Shown here: in pieces, positions 53,401 to 60,975 of the stretch
How the letters are laid out: every line of letters begins with the position of its first letter
How positions within the stretch are numbered: position 1 is the first letter of the stretch
Assembly (NCBI GenBank): GCA_905221605.1
Contig: CAJNDS010000160.1
Coordinates: 124,001-188,000, forward strand
DNA: 64,000 bases
Direction of reading: 5' to 3'
DNA from: Symbiodinium natans
Taxonomy: Eukaryota > Sar > Dinophyceae > Suessiales > Symbiodiniaceae
Program-made: the position numbers and the translations under genes
Notes under the pieces: model-generated
Told to the model about the DNA's origin: nothing
The model's input: only the letters and a program-made list of their open reading frames with translations
Database searches by the model: none

Positions 53401-56400
53401 GGGAAAGAAGGGACAGCTCCGATCGTGCCCCTTGGATCCCTGGTGCAGCAACTGGGCTACACCCTAGAGTGGAACTCGAAGAAGTGTCGGTTAGTGGGTC
53501 GAGCAGGTGATGTACACCATCTTCGAGTTCGTAATGGATGTCCGGAGGTTGCTGAGTGTCAAGCCCTCAACCTTATTGCCAGGCTCGAGGAGGAGAAGTT
53601 GAGCAGCTTGAAGACCAACGTCGCCAACACCCAAGAGAGAGTTCGACAGGCTGCGGTGTCTTTGAACAAAACATGGTTCGATCACCTGATTCAGTTCTGT
53701 CGCAGTGATCGAGCCACAGACGCCGTGCAAGCAGTTGGTGAAGCCCCCTTTTTTCAGGAGGTGCCCTTGCCTGCCAAGCAAGGACTCACTGAGGGATATC
53801 CTGAAGGTAACGGCTGGGACGCGCTCAGAGGCCTGACACATCTCAACCGAAGAACCAGGAAGCGGCTTCACGAGTCAGAACGGTGGATTGTGCACCTCTT
53901 TGCTGGAAAACAACCCCGAGAAGAGTACAAGTACCTGGAGAAGAATGGCTATGTGCTCCTGGAGTTGGACATCGAAAGGGGGTCTTCCCACGACATAATG
54001 AACCCAGCGGTATGGAGGGCATTGGAGTGGGCGGCACGGAGAGGAAAAATCAGCGGGGTGATTGGAGGACCACCGTGTCGAACCTATTCTTTGCTGAGAT
54101 ACAAATCCCCGGGTCCCGCTCCTGTGCGTTCCAACGACTACCCGTACGGTGGCTGGGAAGGTCAATCAGCGGCGGATGAAAGCTTGGTCATAAAGGACAC
54201 TGCCTTGTACGTGCGGATGATCTACCTGCATGCTTTATCTACGGCGGGGAAAGTGGTGGCCAATCCAAGTCCAGAGCAGAACAGGGAAGTTGCCTTCTTG
54301 TTGGAACAGCCACGGGACCCTCAAGAATACTTGCCTTGGGACCACGAGCTCCATGCTCGAGCAGTGAGCTTCTGGCGAAGTGGAATGTGGCACAGCTACG
54401 CTCAGGAAGCTGGCCTGGCAATGTACTCCCTGGAGCAGGGCGCTCTCGGACATCAAACGCGAAAGCCGACCACGCTGGGAACGAACCTTGTCGCCCTCAG
54501 TTACCTGAATGGAGTGAAGACCGAAGGAGATCTAGATCCGTGGTCAGGACAATCACATGAGCTGGCGGCGTGGGCTCCAGAGCTGGTGGAGGCGATCGTC
54601 AAGGCATTGATCATCCATGGAAAAGTGCCCCGGATGTTGGCTATGTCAGTAGAGCAATGGAAGGACCACGTTCGAAGAGGGCATCTCCCATTTAGGAGGG
54701 ATTGCCTGACGTGTGTGCAGGCCGGCGCAACAGGAAGGAGGCATTCCAAAGTCGAACATCCCGATGCCTTTGTCCTCACGGCAGATTTATCTGGCCCGCT
54801 GAAGCAGCACGGACTAGATTCACATGGGAGAGGTCGTGCCCCAAAGAAGTTCCCCTACCTCTTCGTGGCAAAGCTCAAAATACCCCGAAGCTTCGTTGAT
54901 GATGGACGAGGCGTGGGAGTGGAATTTGAGTTGCCGGAAATTTCTCGGGAGGAAACAGAGGAGCCGGATGATGGTCTAACCACTCACCATGAGGAGAATC
55001 CAACTGCTTCAGGTCCTGGCGATGGTCATGAAGAAGGAGAAATGGACGAGGAGGAGGAGGAGCAGCCAGAAGGTTTCATTGAGGTCGAGCAAAAGGACTC
55101 ATCAGCCGGCAACCGCGTGATGTTTGAAGATGACCAAACGGCCCCCGAAATGGTGAACTTGATCTTTGCCAATGGCCTGGGGGACAACAAGAGCGCTACA
55201 GTTCTAGAAGCCATTCAAGATGTAGTGCACTACGCCCAAGCCTACAACATCCCGATCTTGAGGTTCCACTGCGACAGGTCCATGGAGTTCTTCGCAAAAG
55301 GGTCAAGGCGGTGGATTAAGGACCAAGGGATAAGAATGACAAGCAGCGAAGGAGGAGAGCATCAGTCCAATGGAACCGCAGAAAGCACGGTGAGGTGGGT
55401 TAAACAGAGGGCAAGGACACTGCTAGCCGGAGCTCGACTACCTCAACAATTGTGGCCGAGTGCAGTTCAGTATGCTTGTGCCCAACAGCGTGCTAGTGTA
55501 CTGGGATTTGAGACGAAGCTGGCCGCCCCCTTCGGATCCAAGGTCCTCATCAAGAAGAAATCCTACGTCGGGGCGCACCATGGTGGAAAATTGGATGACT
55601 TAGCGCCACGGTGGGAGGAGGGCTACTACCTGGGTTTGTCGGATACTGTACGTGGGGGTCACCTTGTCTACGTGGACCACGAGGGTAGCCGGTTCTTACA
55701 CACCCTACATGTGAGACCACATCTACACGATCCTGGACCTCCAGAAGAAGTCATGGAAGCCGAACCCCCTCGAGAACCACGACGAAGACTTCGAGAAAAA
55801 ACCCCGGGACTATCGACGATTACAACCATGCACCAGGTAAGTCCCCTGGAAATTGAAGATGAGCTACGAAAGGAAGCAGAGAAGGTCCTGCAAGACTGGA
55901 ACATTGAAAGAGCCGAAGACCTGGTGATCCAAGCTTGCGCACTACTTCCTAACGTGGCCAATAAGTACGGCGTGTTCCGACATGGAGGTGTTATGGGACT
56001 GACGAGGGCATCCTACGAGTACCCATGGATTGCCAAGGTGATGGTCAGAATCATCCAAGAGGTCGATCCGGATGCAGAGTTCGCGTCGATCTACTTGTCG
56101 GTGGATGGGGATAAAGGCCTTCACATGGATTCCCGCAACGAAGCCGGAACATATTACTTCGTGTGCCCCCTCCGACTTCCACGCCGAGGAGGAGATCTAT
56201 GGATTGAGCTGTGCAATGGAGATGTGATTGCCGGAAAGATCCTGGAGCTCAAAGATAAGGCAGGCAAATCTCATTATGGAACGGCGTTGGGATTGAAGGA
56301 GAGTGTGCTCATGTCGTTCAACCCGAGGAGGAGACACGCTGTGATGCCATGGAAAGGAGGTCCTGGAGATCGTATTACAATCATCGGTTACACGCCAGCG

Positions 56401-59313
56401 AGAGTGGGCCGACTTACGACTGCAGACAAGGACCAGTTAGCCTATTTAGGCTTCAGCGCGCCTGTGGACCTAACCGACGACGTGGTTGCTATGAGAGCCA
56501 TGAGAGTAGCAGCCCCCAAGACCATCATCGAGGAAGAGGTCCAAGACCTATGTGGTGGTGGATGGACAGAAAGGGTTAGGACTTCAGATGGGACGCTGTT
56601 GTTCATGGTGGATTGGAAATTGCAGCGGGAGTTAGGAGAGCAGGGCCGTGATCTACAACAAACTAATGCAAGGAGTTCCAGTGATTTTCACCCCACAGAA
56701 CAAGATGATAGCCCTGGCGAACTCTACCTGGTGATCAAGGATGATGAAGAACCTCAATTGGCAAGAATGACTGAGATGAGCTTGCTCGACGTGCAGCAGG
56801 CCAAAGTCATGAAGACGGAGGTCAACTACACACGTGGCATCGAAGAACTGCTAGAGGCCCTCCAAGATCCAATCGCGGTGGTGCACACAGTACACCCATC
56901 CGAAGCAGCAGAACACCTTCATCGATGGGTGCCCGCAATCACCAAGGAGCTGGGGGCAATACAACACGCTGTTGTTCGCTTGAAGAAAGGAGATCCGCTG
57001 AGGGAGGAATGGTTGTCCAGGCCTGGCGTCCAGATACTACCCATGAAGCTTGTCTACACGATAAAGCCGCCGGAGAAGGAGCCAGCTGTCAAGGGTGATC
57101 CCTTATACAAGCGAAAGGCGCGTGCTGTTATTTGTGGCAACATGGCTGATGCATCTGGACTAGACGTCTACACCGGAGCTGCCCCAGCGGAAGTGGTTAG
57201 AGCAGCACTCACCATTGCCAGCAAGTTTGGGTGGTTCGCTGCTGTTTTGGACGTAATCGCTGCGTTCTTGCAAACTCCGATGGAAGAAGTACCTCAAGCT
57301 CCAGTGGTCGTGGCAGTCCCGCCAAAAGGCCTAGTCAAGGCAAACCTTGCAGAAGAAGAAGAACTGTGGGGAATAACCCATGCAGTTTACGGCTTGCGGG
57401 AATCGCCACGATTATGGGGATTCTTCCGGGATGAGGAGATGAGAAAGATCAAGGCTGCGCTGGGTGACAAGGAAGTGGTGTTGATTCAAGGCCGGGTTGA
57501 ACCAACGTGGTGGTCCATAAGACTGGATGGACAACCCGCTGGAATTCTGGTGATTTACGTCGACGACTACCTGATCCTGGCGTCCCGTGAGATCATACAT
57601 GTGGTGGCGACCGCGGTTCAGCAGATCTGGAAGACATCTCCTTTGCAGTATGCCAGCAAGAGCCACCCGGTCAGATTTCTGGGAATGGAGATCCATGTGA
57701 CTGCAAGTGGGTTCGCGATTTCCCAAAGATCATACATACAGGAGCTGTTGCGTATCCACAGCGTGAGCGAGCGACGTTTGGATGTAGTTCCAGTGAGCCG
57801 TGAATTAGCTGGTTTCGACATCGTGGAAGGCGAAGATGAGTACACCCAGCAAGAGCTGCGATTTGCCCAGCAGTGCGCTGGCGAAGTCTTAGGGCTGAGC
57901 CAGAGATCGAGACCGGACTTGGGATTCGTGGCGTCGCTCCTATCTTCACTGACAACAAGGGCACCGCGAAGGGTGGCTGAGATAACAGTGAAGGTTCTGG
58001 GATATTTGCAAAGAAGCCAGGACAGTGCCCTGTACATCGAAGCCGATGATTCTGCCATTGTCAGTTACGCTGACAGCTCGTTTGCGCCTTCAGGAGAACG
58101 TTCGCATACTGGTTGGGTGACAATGCTCTTTGGAACACCCATAAGCTGGCGATCGTCGCGGCAACCAACGACCTCTCTGTCTACCGGCGAAGCAGAACTG
58201 ACAGCGGCGACCGAAGGAGCATTAGCTGCGATGAGCACCCAGGCTTTGTTGCGCGATGTTCTGGCTGAAGAGTTGGCAATGAAGTTGGAAACCGATTCAA
58301 CGACAGCACTGGCATTGGCAGAAGGATCTGGATCATGGAGAACACGACACCTTCGGATCAAAGCAAATTGGCTGCATGAAAAAATACAAAGTGGTCTGAT
58401 GGAAATGGTGCACTGCAGAGGCATTGAGCAGCCAGCGGATCTATTAACGAAGGCTATGCCTTCAACACGGATGTTGCAGCTAATGGAGCTGTGGAATATC
58501 CGGAGGCTGGAACCAGAGGGAGAAGATGAAGTTCCGGCGCAAACGGCAGTTGGAACAAGATCCCAGCCTAGCGTTTCTCGAGTACTGTTGGCGCTGATGA
58601 TGCTTGCACAATCAACCACACCAGGAGATGCCCATGAAGGTCCTGATGAAAATGGGGTGGCGATATATGAACCTCTTCATGTAGATCGGAGCTTAGCAAC
58701 GTGGGCTGCGTTTTGGGGATTGATCTTCGTGATGATAGCAGGTTGGGAGCTGTTGAAATGGTTGGGTTGGCAGGCCTTCTTTCAAATAGGATCTGGAGCA
58801 AGCGAAAGACGTATGCGAAGGCTGCAAAGATTGCGTGATGCAACGGCGCAAGCAATCAATGATGAGTTTGCTCGCTTGATGAGGGAGCCAGATGCTGAAC
58901 CAACCCCAGCTGTAAGGACGGACGAAAGGCCCTTGACCTCTATGCGGCGAAGATCAACTAATGATAGAGCAACCTCCCCGCGTCGCCGAGGTGTGATCGA
59001 GAGGTCAACACAGACGGTGGCGCCTGCCTTTGTCCGACCTGATCCCGTACCACAGCCAATCATGATACGATATCTTCAAGAACCTCCAGAGCAAGTCTAC
59101 GCAATTCCAGGACGGGCTACATTTCATATTCATGAGAGGTGTTATGCCTTTAGACACCCTGGAACCATGAACCGAGTTGAGCGGCTAAGACTTTGTGGAT
59201 TTTGCCAAAATCACGATGGGAGGGATCCGCGAGCTCAACACGAGCCAGTGGATGAAGCTGTCCTACCGTACGCTCCAAGGAGGAGCGAAGAAAGTCAGTC
59301 ACATGGAGCATGA
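50452..59313 (+). CDS. Copia gag-pol polyprotein with added MTase-like, 2OG-oxygenase-like and C-terminal membrane/zinc domains
   Basis: A 2953-residue single-frame polyprotein, much longer than the roughly 1300-1500 usual for copia. Order: low-complexity N-terminus; coiled coil about 277-320; Pro/Arg-rich repeats about 325-385; Gag core about 525-745; CCCH finger C784-C793-C799-H803; CCHC knuckle C817-C820-H825-C830; aspartic protease D936-S-G; C5-MTase-like 1144-1375 (PPC at 1207-1209); short integrase zinc finger H1406/H1411/C1418/C1421; integrase core D1445, D1608, E1644 with the D-35-E spacing and an acidic insert about 1484-1563; 2OG-Fe(II)-like 1800-1986 (H1891-x-D1893, H1962, R1974); reverse transcriptase with D2267 and YVDD 2369-2372; RNase H D2541, E2580, D2615, D2663; C-terminal extension with a transmembrane helix about 2751-2770 and C2897/C2915/C2918. 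The first ATG after an upstream stop is 50452; the next in-frame Met is residue 60. No frameshift separates gag and pol. Expected products are virus-like-particle proteins plus enzymes for reverse transcription and integration. Confidence 0.95.
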   Translation: MPAQSTLNRQAQDPDGAASLEPADETAGVTSGIVDGAALEPGGSTAEGSRNDAPTSSSGMGDPEPQAVVRDERAPRAEYSYGTMPRSLVSQQMSDFDGAATGGGAAGSGNMARNLEAASVGMRAGANVDAQGARSTVDPVHLQPQRDAALEMNPLLVGTEETGDRDVGSAGFMTPRSLRATGVERQYGSVAGHFQQFSRGEGEQWPRWMQRLTDMFRAPQVPATWIPSHLPSPISEVRSRHGRSDGARAAPSPDTLVQGPPMAAKPPSPPSSSSVPAEAIQAEVQRQLGGLLERLQRSETENARLQKQLEQRDQEYRTAAAALAPREPRVSIEPRGPRVPLPSAEPSVPPVPQALEEPHIPRVLRPSNVPRASTEPEVEAGPRELQSSQYMAPAAGSARPSEHREVRRDLLGSLWGEISGRLGASRDGLAEGGAGRVGQDQAAAESKRAPRVEGELAGIEGHNVMGPTMPTSSSSLPQNPPNLLDAITKSIQQLQELQVQSFRKEEDGSPEQVKSSIPALPSLKAPQGDAAGVQLQDWLSLVSTCMQDLSASSGAWWEDVVREVGVAYARWLSATPLERLQIYPHKDSVYTTGRWTRINARACTLVLASLDDAVKEDLVGRRSTQSMIALLFRLHTVYQPGGPHERAKILQVLQDPPVPETLAQCLATLRTWPRSMQRCEDMGMTHPDGSVLAKALTAVTAKFLSGSQDASFRTQLLRSTLRIDGQPSMTSVHQYQQHLQAEIENLIAAGGDHGAGNPKLRAVMPKSGAEQGDLQSPTKGKPACRYFFKTQGCRRGAKCPYGHDMGMLSKGERSKKCLVCGSEEHRQRECPTTKPQKPPKALPDGSPKSTSSTTPSTAPRAQQVTFEDQVPPEVGPPIQGDPVWTMEALLKAAAQVVQATPTSSPPEPKAPSMKVMTLKKNDTAHLDVEDVYALMDSGATHPLRRAWTDEEWWEASPVIVTLAGGESVSLRMNEGGTLLVPSTGKEGTAPIVPLGSLVQQLGYTLEWNSKKCRLVGRAGDVHHLRVRNGCPEVAECQALNLIARLEEEKLSSLKTNVANTQERVRQAAVSLNKTWFDHLIQFCRSDRATDAVQAVGEAPFFQEVPLPAKQGLTEGYPEGNGWDALRGLTHLNRRTRKRLHESERWIVHLFAGKQPREEYKYLEKNGYVLLELDIERGSSHDIMNPAVWRALEWAARRGKISGVIGGPPCRTYSLLRYKSPGPAPVRSNDYPYGGWEGQSAADESLVIKDTALYVRMIYLHALSTAGKVVANPSPEQNREVAFLLEQPRDPQEYLPWDHELHARAVSFWRSGMWHSYAQEAGLAMYSLEQGALGHQTRKPTTLGTNLVALSYLNGVKTEGDLDPWSGQSHELAAWAPELVEAIVKALIIHGKVPRMLAMSVEQWKDHVRRGHLPFRRDCLTCVQAGATGRRHSKVEHPDAFVLTADLSGPLKQHGLDSHGRGRAPKKFPYLFVAKLKIPRSFVDDGRGVGVEFELPEISREETEEPDDGLTTHHEENPTASGPGDGHEEGEMDEEEEEQPEGFIEVEQKDSSAGNRVMFEDDQTAPEMVNLIFANGLGDNKSATVLEAIQDVVHYAQAYNIPILRFHCDRSMEFFAKGSRRWIKDQGIRMTSSEGGEHQSNGTAESTVRWVKQRARTLLAGARLPQQLWPSAVQYACAQQRASVLGFETKLAAPFGSKVLIKKKSYVGAHHGGKLDDLAPRWEEGYYLGLSDTVRGGHLVYVDHEGSRFLHTLHVRPHLHDPGPPEEVMEAEPPREPRRRLREKTPGLSTITTMHQVSPLEIEDELRKEAEKVLQDWNIERAEDLVIQACALLPNVANKYGVFRHGGVMGLTRASYEYPWIAKVMVRIIQEVDPDAEFASIYLSVDGDKGLHMDSRNEAGTYYFVCPLRLPRRGGDLWIELCNGDVIAGKILELKDKAGKSHYGTALGLKESVLMSFNPRRRHAVMPWKGGPGDRITIIGYTPARVGRLTTADKDQLAYLGFSAPVDLTDDVVAMRAMRVAAPKTIIEEEVQDLCGGGWTERVRTSDGTLLFMVDWKLQRELGEQGRDLQQTNARSSSDFHPTEQDDSPGELYLVIKDDEEPQLARMTEMSLLDVQQAKVMKTEVNYTRGIEELLEALQDPIAVVHTVHPSEAAEHLHRWVPAITKELGAIQHAVVRLKKGDPLREEWLSRPGVQILPMKLVYTIKPPEKEPAVKGDPLYKRKARAVICGNMADASGLDVYTGAAPAEVVRAALTIASKFGWFAAVLDVIAAFLQTPMEEVPQAPVVVAVPPKGLVKANLAEEEELWGITHAVYGLRESPRLWGFFRDEEMRKIKAALGDKEVVLIQGRVEPTWWSIRLDGQPAGILVIYVDDYLILASREIIHVVATAVQQIWKTSPLQYASKSHPVRFLGMEIHVTASGFAISQRSYIQELLRIHSVSERRLDVVPVSRELAGFDIVEGEDEYTQQELRFAQQCAGEVLGLSQRSRPDLGFVASLLSSLTTRAPRRVAEITVKVLGYLQRSQDSALYIEADDSAIVSYADSSFAPSGERSHTGWVTMLFGTPISWRSSRQPTTSLSTGEAELTAATEGALAAMSTQALLRDVLAEELAMKLETDSTTALALAEGSGSWRTRHLRIKANWLHEKIQSGLMEMVHCRGIEQPADLLTKAMPSTRMLQLMELWNIRRLEPEGEDEVPAQTAVGTRSQPSVSRVLLALMMLAQSTTPGDAHEGPDENGVAIYEPLHVDRSLATWAAFWGLIFVMIAGWELLKWLGWQAFFQIGSGASERRMRRLQRLRDATAQAINDEFARLMREPDAEPTPAVRTDERPLTSMRRRSTNDRATSPRRRGVIERSTQTVAPAFVRPDPVPQPIMIRYLQEPPEQVYAIPGRATFHIHERCYAFRHPGTMNRVERLRLCGFCQNHDGRDPRAQHEPVDEAVLPYAPRRSEESQSHGA
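53881..54576 (+). other. C5-cytosine-methyltransferase-like domain inside the polyprotein
   Basis: Residues about 1144-1375. VHLFAG (1147-1152) resembles motif I (AdoMet binding). GVIGGPPCRTYS contains the motif IV Pro-Pro-Cys with candidate catalytic C1209. LLEQP (1283-1287) sits where motif VI ENV is expected, with the Glu kept. GHQTRKP (1333-1339) could be the QxR motif VIII. Motif I lacks the second Gly of FxGxG, and no target-recognition region is obvious. It lies between protease and integrase, a place where copia elements normally carry nothing. It may be a true base methyltransferase, a degenerate one, or a domain reused for nucleic-acid binding. I recall reports of retrotransposon-borne cytosine methyltransferases in dinoflagellates but cannot verify that this is that lineage. 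Confidence 0.68.
55849..56409 (+). other. 2-oxoglutarate/Fe(II)-dioxygenase-like (AlkB/TET-type fold) domain inside the polyprotein
   Basis: Residues about 1800-1986. The iron-ligand pattern is present: GLHMD gives H1891-x-D1893, and the distal H1962 lies 69 residues after D1893 in FNPRRRHAV. R1974, 12 residues after H1962 at the start of the strand DRITIIGYT, is a candidate for binding the 2OG carboxylate. Hydrophobic strands before HxD (FASIYLSVD) and after it (TYYFVCPL, GGDLWIEL) fit a double-stranded beta-helix. In this superfamily such domains hydroxylate proteins or oxidise methylated bases; the substrate here is unknown. Its place between integrase and reverse transcriptase is unusual. 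Confidence 0.65.
58561..59313 (+). other. C-terminal extension: hydrophobic segments and Cys/His cluster
   Basis: Residues 2704-2953, after RNase H. A short hydrophobic stretch RVLLALMMLAQ (2710-2720) could be signal-like. A strong single transmembrane segment around 2751-2770 is rich in W and F and is followed by arginine-rich, probably cytosolic sequence. Near the end are H2892, H2894, C2897 and C2915-x2-C2918, a possible zinc site reminiscent of small Ada-type metal-binding modules. The arrangement superficially resembles an env-like appendage, but there is no separate ORF and no glycoprotein signature. Function unknown. Confidence 0.5.
59277..59285 (+). promoter_or_regulatory. Polypurine tract before the 3' LTR
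   Basis: Nine purines (AAGGAGGAG) end exactly where the 3' LTR begins, the expected place and composition for the plus-strand primer. The tract lies inside the coding region, because the ORF ends 28 bp further on. It is short but fits the LTR edge. Confidence 0.65.
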
Positions 59314-59604
59314 TGATGGGCAAGATCACAGTCGACCTCGCCGCTCCCTCAAGGGAAGGCTACGAGAACAAGCCCTTGGGTCACGCAGATTTCGAGTGAC
59401 TAAGTCACAACACATAAGGCACGCAAAACGCAGAGCCGAATGTGAGCCATGCAAGGACATAAGTCGCTTTTAGACCAGTGTACACAACCCTAAGCATAGA
59501 GCTTATTATCTGGTCGCGCAGCAGGAGTAAAACATCGAGCGTGCAGCAATGGATTTCAATCGCCGATGTGTCTCTGCATAGACACCCAATTCGAGATTTC
59601 CTCA
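59286..59604 (+). repeat. 3' LTR of copia element
   Basis: Copy of the 5' LTR. Its first base is C instead of T, so the canonical TG is lost or the true edge is one base inward (the maximal exact repeat is 50130-50448 with 59287-59605). The polyprotein ORF runs 28 bp into it: the last eight or nine residues and the TGA stop (59311-59313) are LTR-encoded. Confidence 0.92.
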
Positions 59605-60656
59605 GTTATCGTAAACCCCCAGGTATCCCAAGCGAGGTAGCCCGAGGCGTGCGCAGAGTGGGATCCACTGAATCGAGACCACTTCGAGCAAGCAGACGGT
59701 TCGCCTAGGGTTCATAGCGTTTAGGGTTAGGGTTTTGGGGTTTCATAGGGTTAGAGTTTAGGGTTCAGGGTTCCTAGGGTTTAGGGCTTACAAGGGATCC
59801 AACCCTAAGAGTGGGGAATGCTGGGGTGCCCTAGAGATTGAGCTTTCGGATGAACACCGCTTGCACTGTCTTCCTGGTGTTTGCTCGGGCTGCATTGAAC
59901 CCGGATACCTCAACTCCAAGCCCACCACCCTCAAAACCCCAAACCCTCAAAACCCTAAACCCTCATAACCCTAAACCCTAATTAAACCCTCAAAACCCTA
60001 AACCCTCAAAACCCTAAACCCGAAACCCTAAACCCGAAACCCTCAAAACCCTAAACCCGAAACCCTAAACCCGAAACCCTAAACCCTCAAAACCCTAGAC
60101 CCTAAACCCTAATCCCGAAACAGACAAAGCAGCTGCGGAATGCTTTTCGTGGTGCTCGGCTAAGGCAAAGTTGAACTGTGTGCGTTTCGGGCTTTGGGGT
60201 TTAGGGCTTTGGGGTTTCGGGTTTGGGGTTTAGGGTTTGGGCTTGAGGGTTTGGGGTTTAGGGTTTGGGGTTTACGGTTTAGGATTTCAGGTTGGGAGTT
60301 AAGGGGCTAGGGGCTGGGGTTTAGGGTTTGGGGGCTTCAGGCCCAGGGTTCTTGAGGCTTAGGGGTTTGGGGGGGGGGGGGGGGGGGTTGGGTTTGGGGT
60401 TGAAGGGATGAAAGGGTTCAGGTCACCTTTGGGAAAAATCGGCCTTTCGGAATCCCTGGCCTCAGACCCCAAACCCTAAACCCCAAATCCTAAACCCTAA
60501 ATCCGAAGCCCTAGGACCCGGAACCCTAAACCCCGAACCGAAACCCTAAACATCCCTAGCCCCCAAGACCCGTGGACTTTGGACCTGATCCTCCCGATAC
60601 GAAAGCACTCCACCTTGAGGGTTTGGGCTTTGGGGGTGTAGGGTTTAGGGCTTAGG

Positions 60657-60770
60657 ATCGGCATGTTCCCCCTTCTGCTCACAATCCCTTTTGCCGGATG
60701 ACACTACCTCCTATTTACATTCTCATTCAGGACTGTTAGTATAATGGGAACAAGGTTCAGGGCAACATCC
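60657..60770. repeat. Foldback family F1, copy f
   Basis: CATGTTCCCCCTTCT at the left and CAGGACTGTTAGTATAATGG near the right; the middle is diverged. Confidence 0.7.
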
Positions 60771-60820
60771 TGCAAACCCTGCAGGCCCACAGACACTATA
60801 AGCCCGATAAGGCAACAAAA

Positions 60821-60975
60821 CTAGACCCAGGAGTAACCTAGGAATGAAAAGGGTACCCTGTTTGCTTTAAAGGGCAGTACAAGGGGAACCCCAACCCTAA
60901 ACCCTAACACCCTAAACCCCTAAACCCTCAACCCTCAACCCTAAAAAGGAAATAAGGGTCTACTCCGGGTGCTAG
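60821..60975. repeat. Foldback family F5, copy c (expanded telomeric tract)
   Basis: Arms CTAGACCCAGGAGTAACC and TACTCCGGGTGCTAG. Where copy a has one CCCTAAA, this copy has about seven CCCTAAA-like units (60894-60950) before the shared AAAAAGGAAATAAGG. Confidence 0.82.

Larger units (their letters stand above)
50129..59604 (+). mobile_element. Intact Ty1/copia-type LTR retrotransposon with methyltransferase-like and 2OG-oxygenase-like domains
   Basis: Two 319-bp direct LTRs bracket one 2953-codon gag-pol ORF. Integrase precedes reverse transcriptase, which is the copia order. A primer-binding site abuts the 5' LTR and a purine tract abuts the 3' LTR. Read by eye the LTRs are identical except the first base (T at 50129, C at 59286). 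With the open ORF this points to a recent insertion. Possible 5-bp target duplication: GCTAT at 50124-50128 and GTTAT at 59605-59609, one mismatch. The 5' side lies against a TTTAGGG array and the 3' side is single-copy DNA. For 9.5 kb the element contains none of the telomeric repeats that otherwise occur every few hundred bases. Activity is inferred, not shown. Confidence 0.93.

Noticed and set aside
59195-59473. 92-codon frame overlapping the polyprotein end and the 3' LTR (and its 62-codon counterpart in the 5' LTR)
   Set aside because: It depends on non-ATG starts and has no recognisable domain; conserved between LTRs only because the LTRs are copies.
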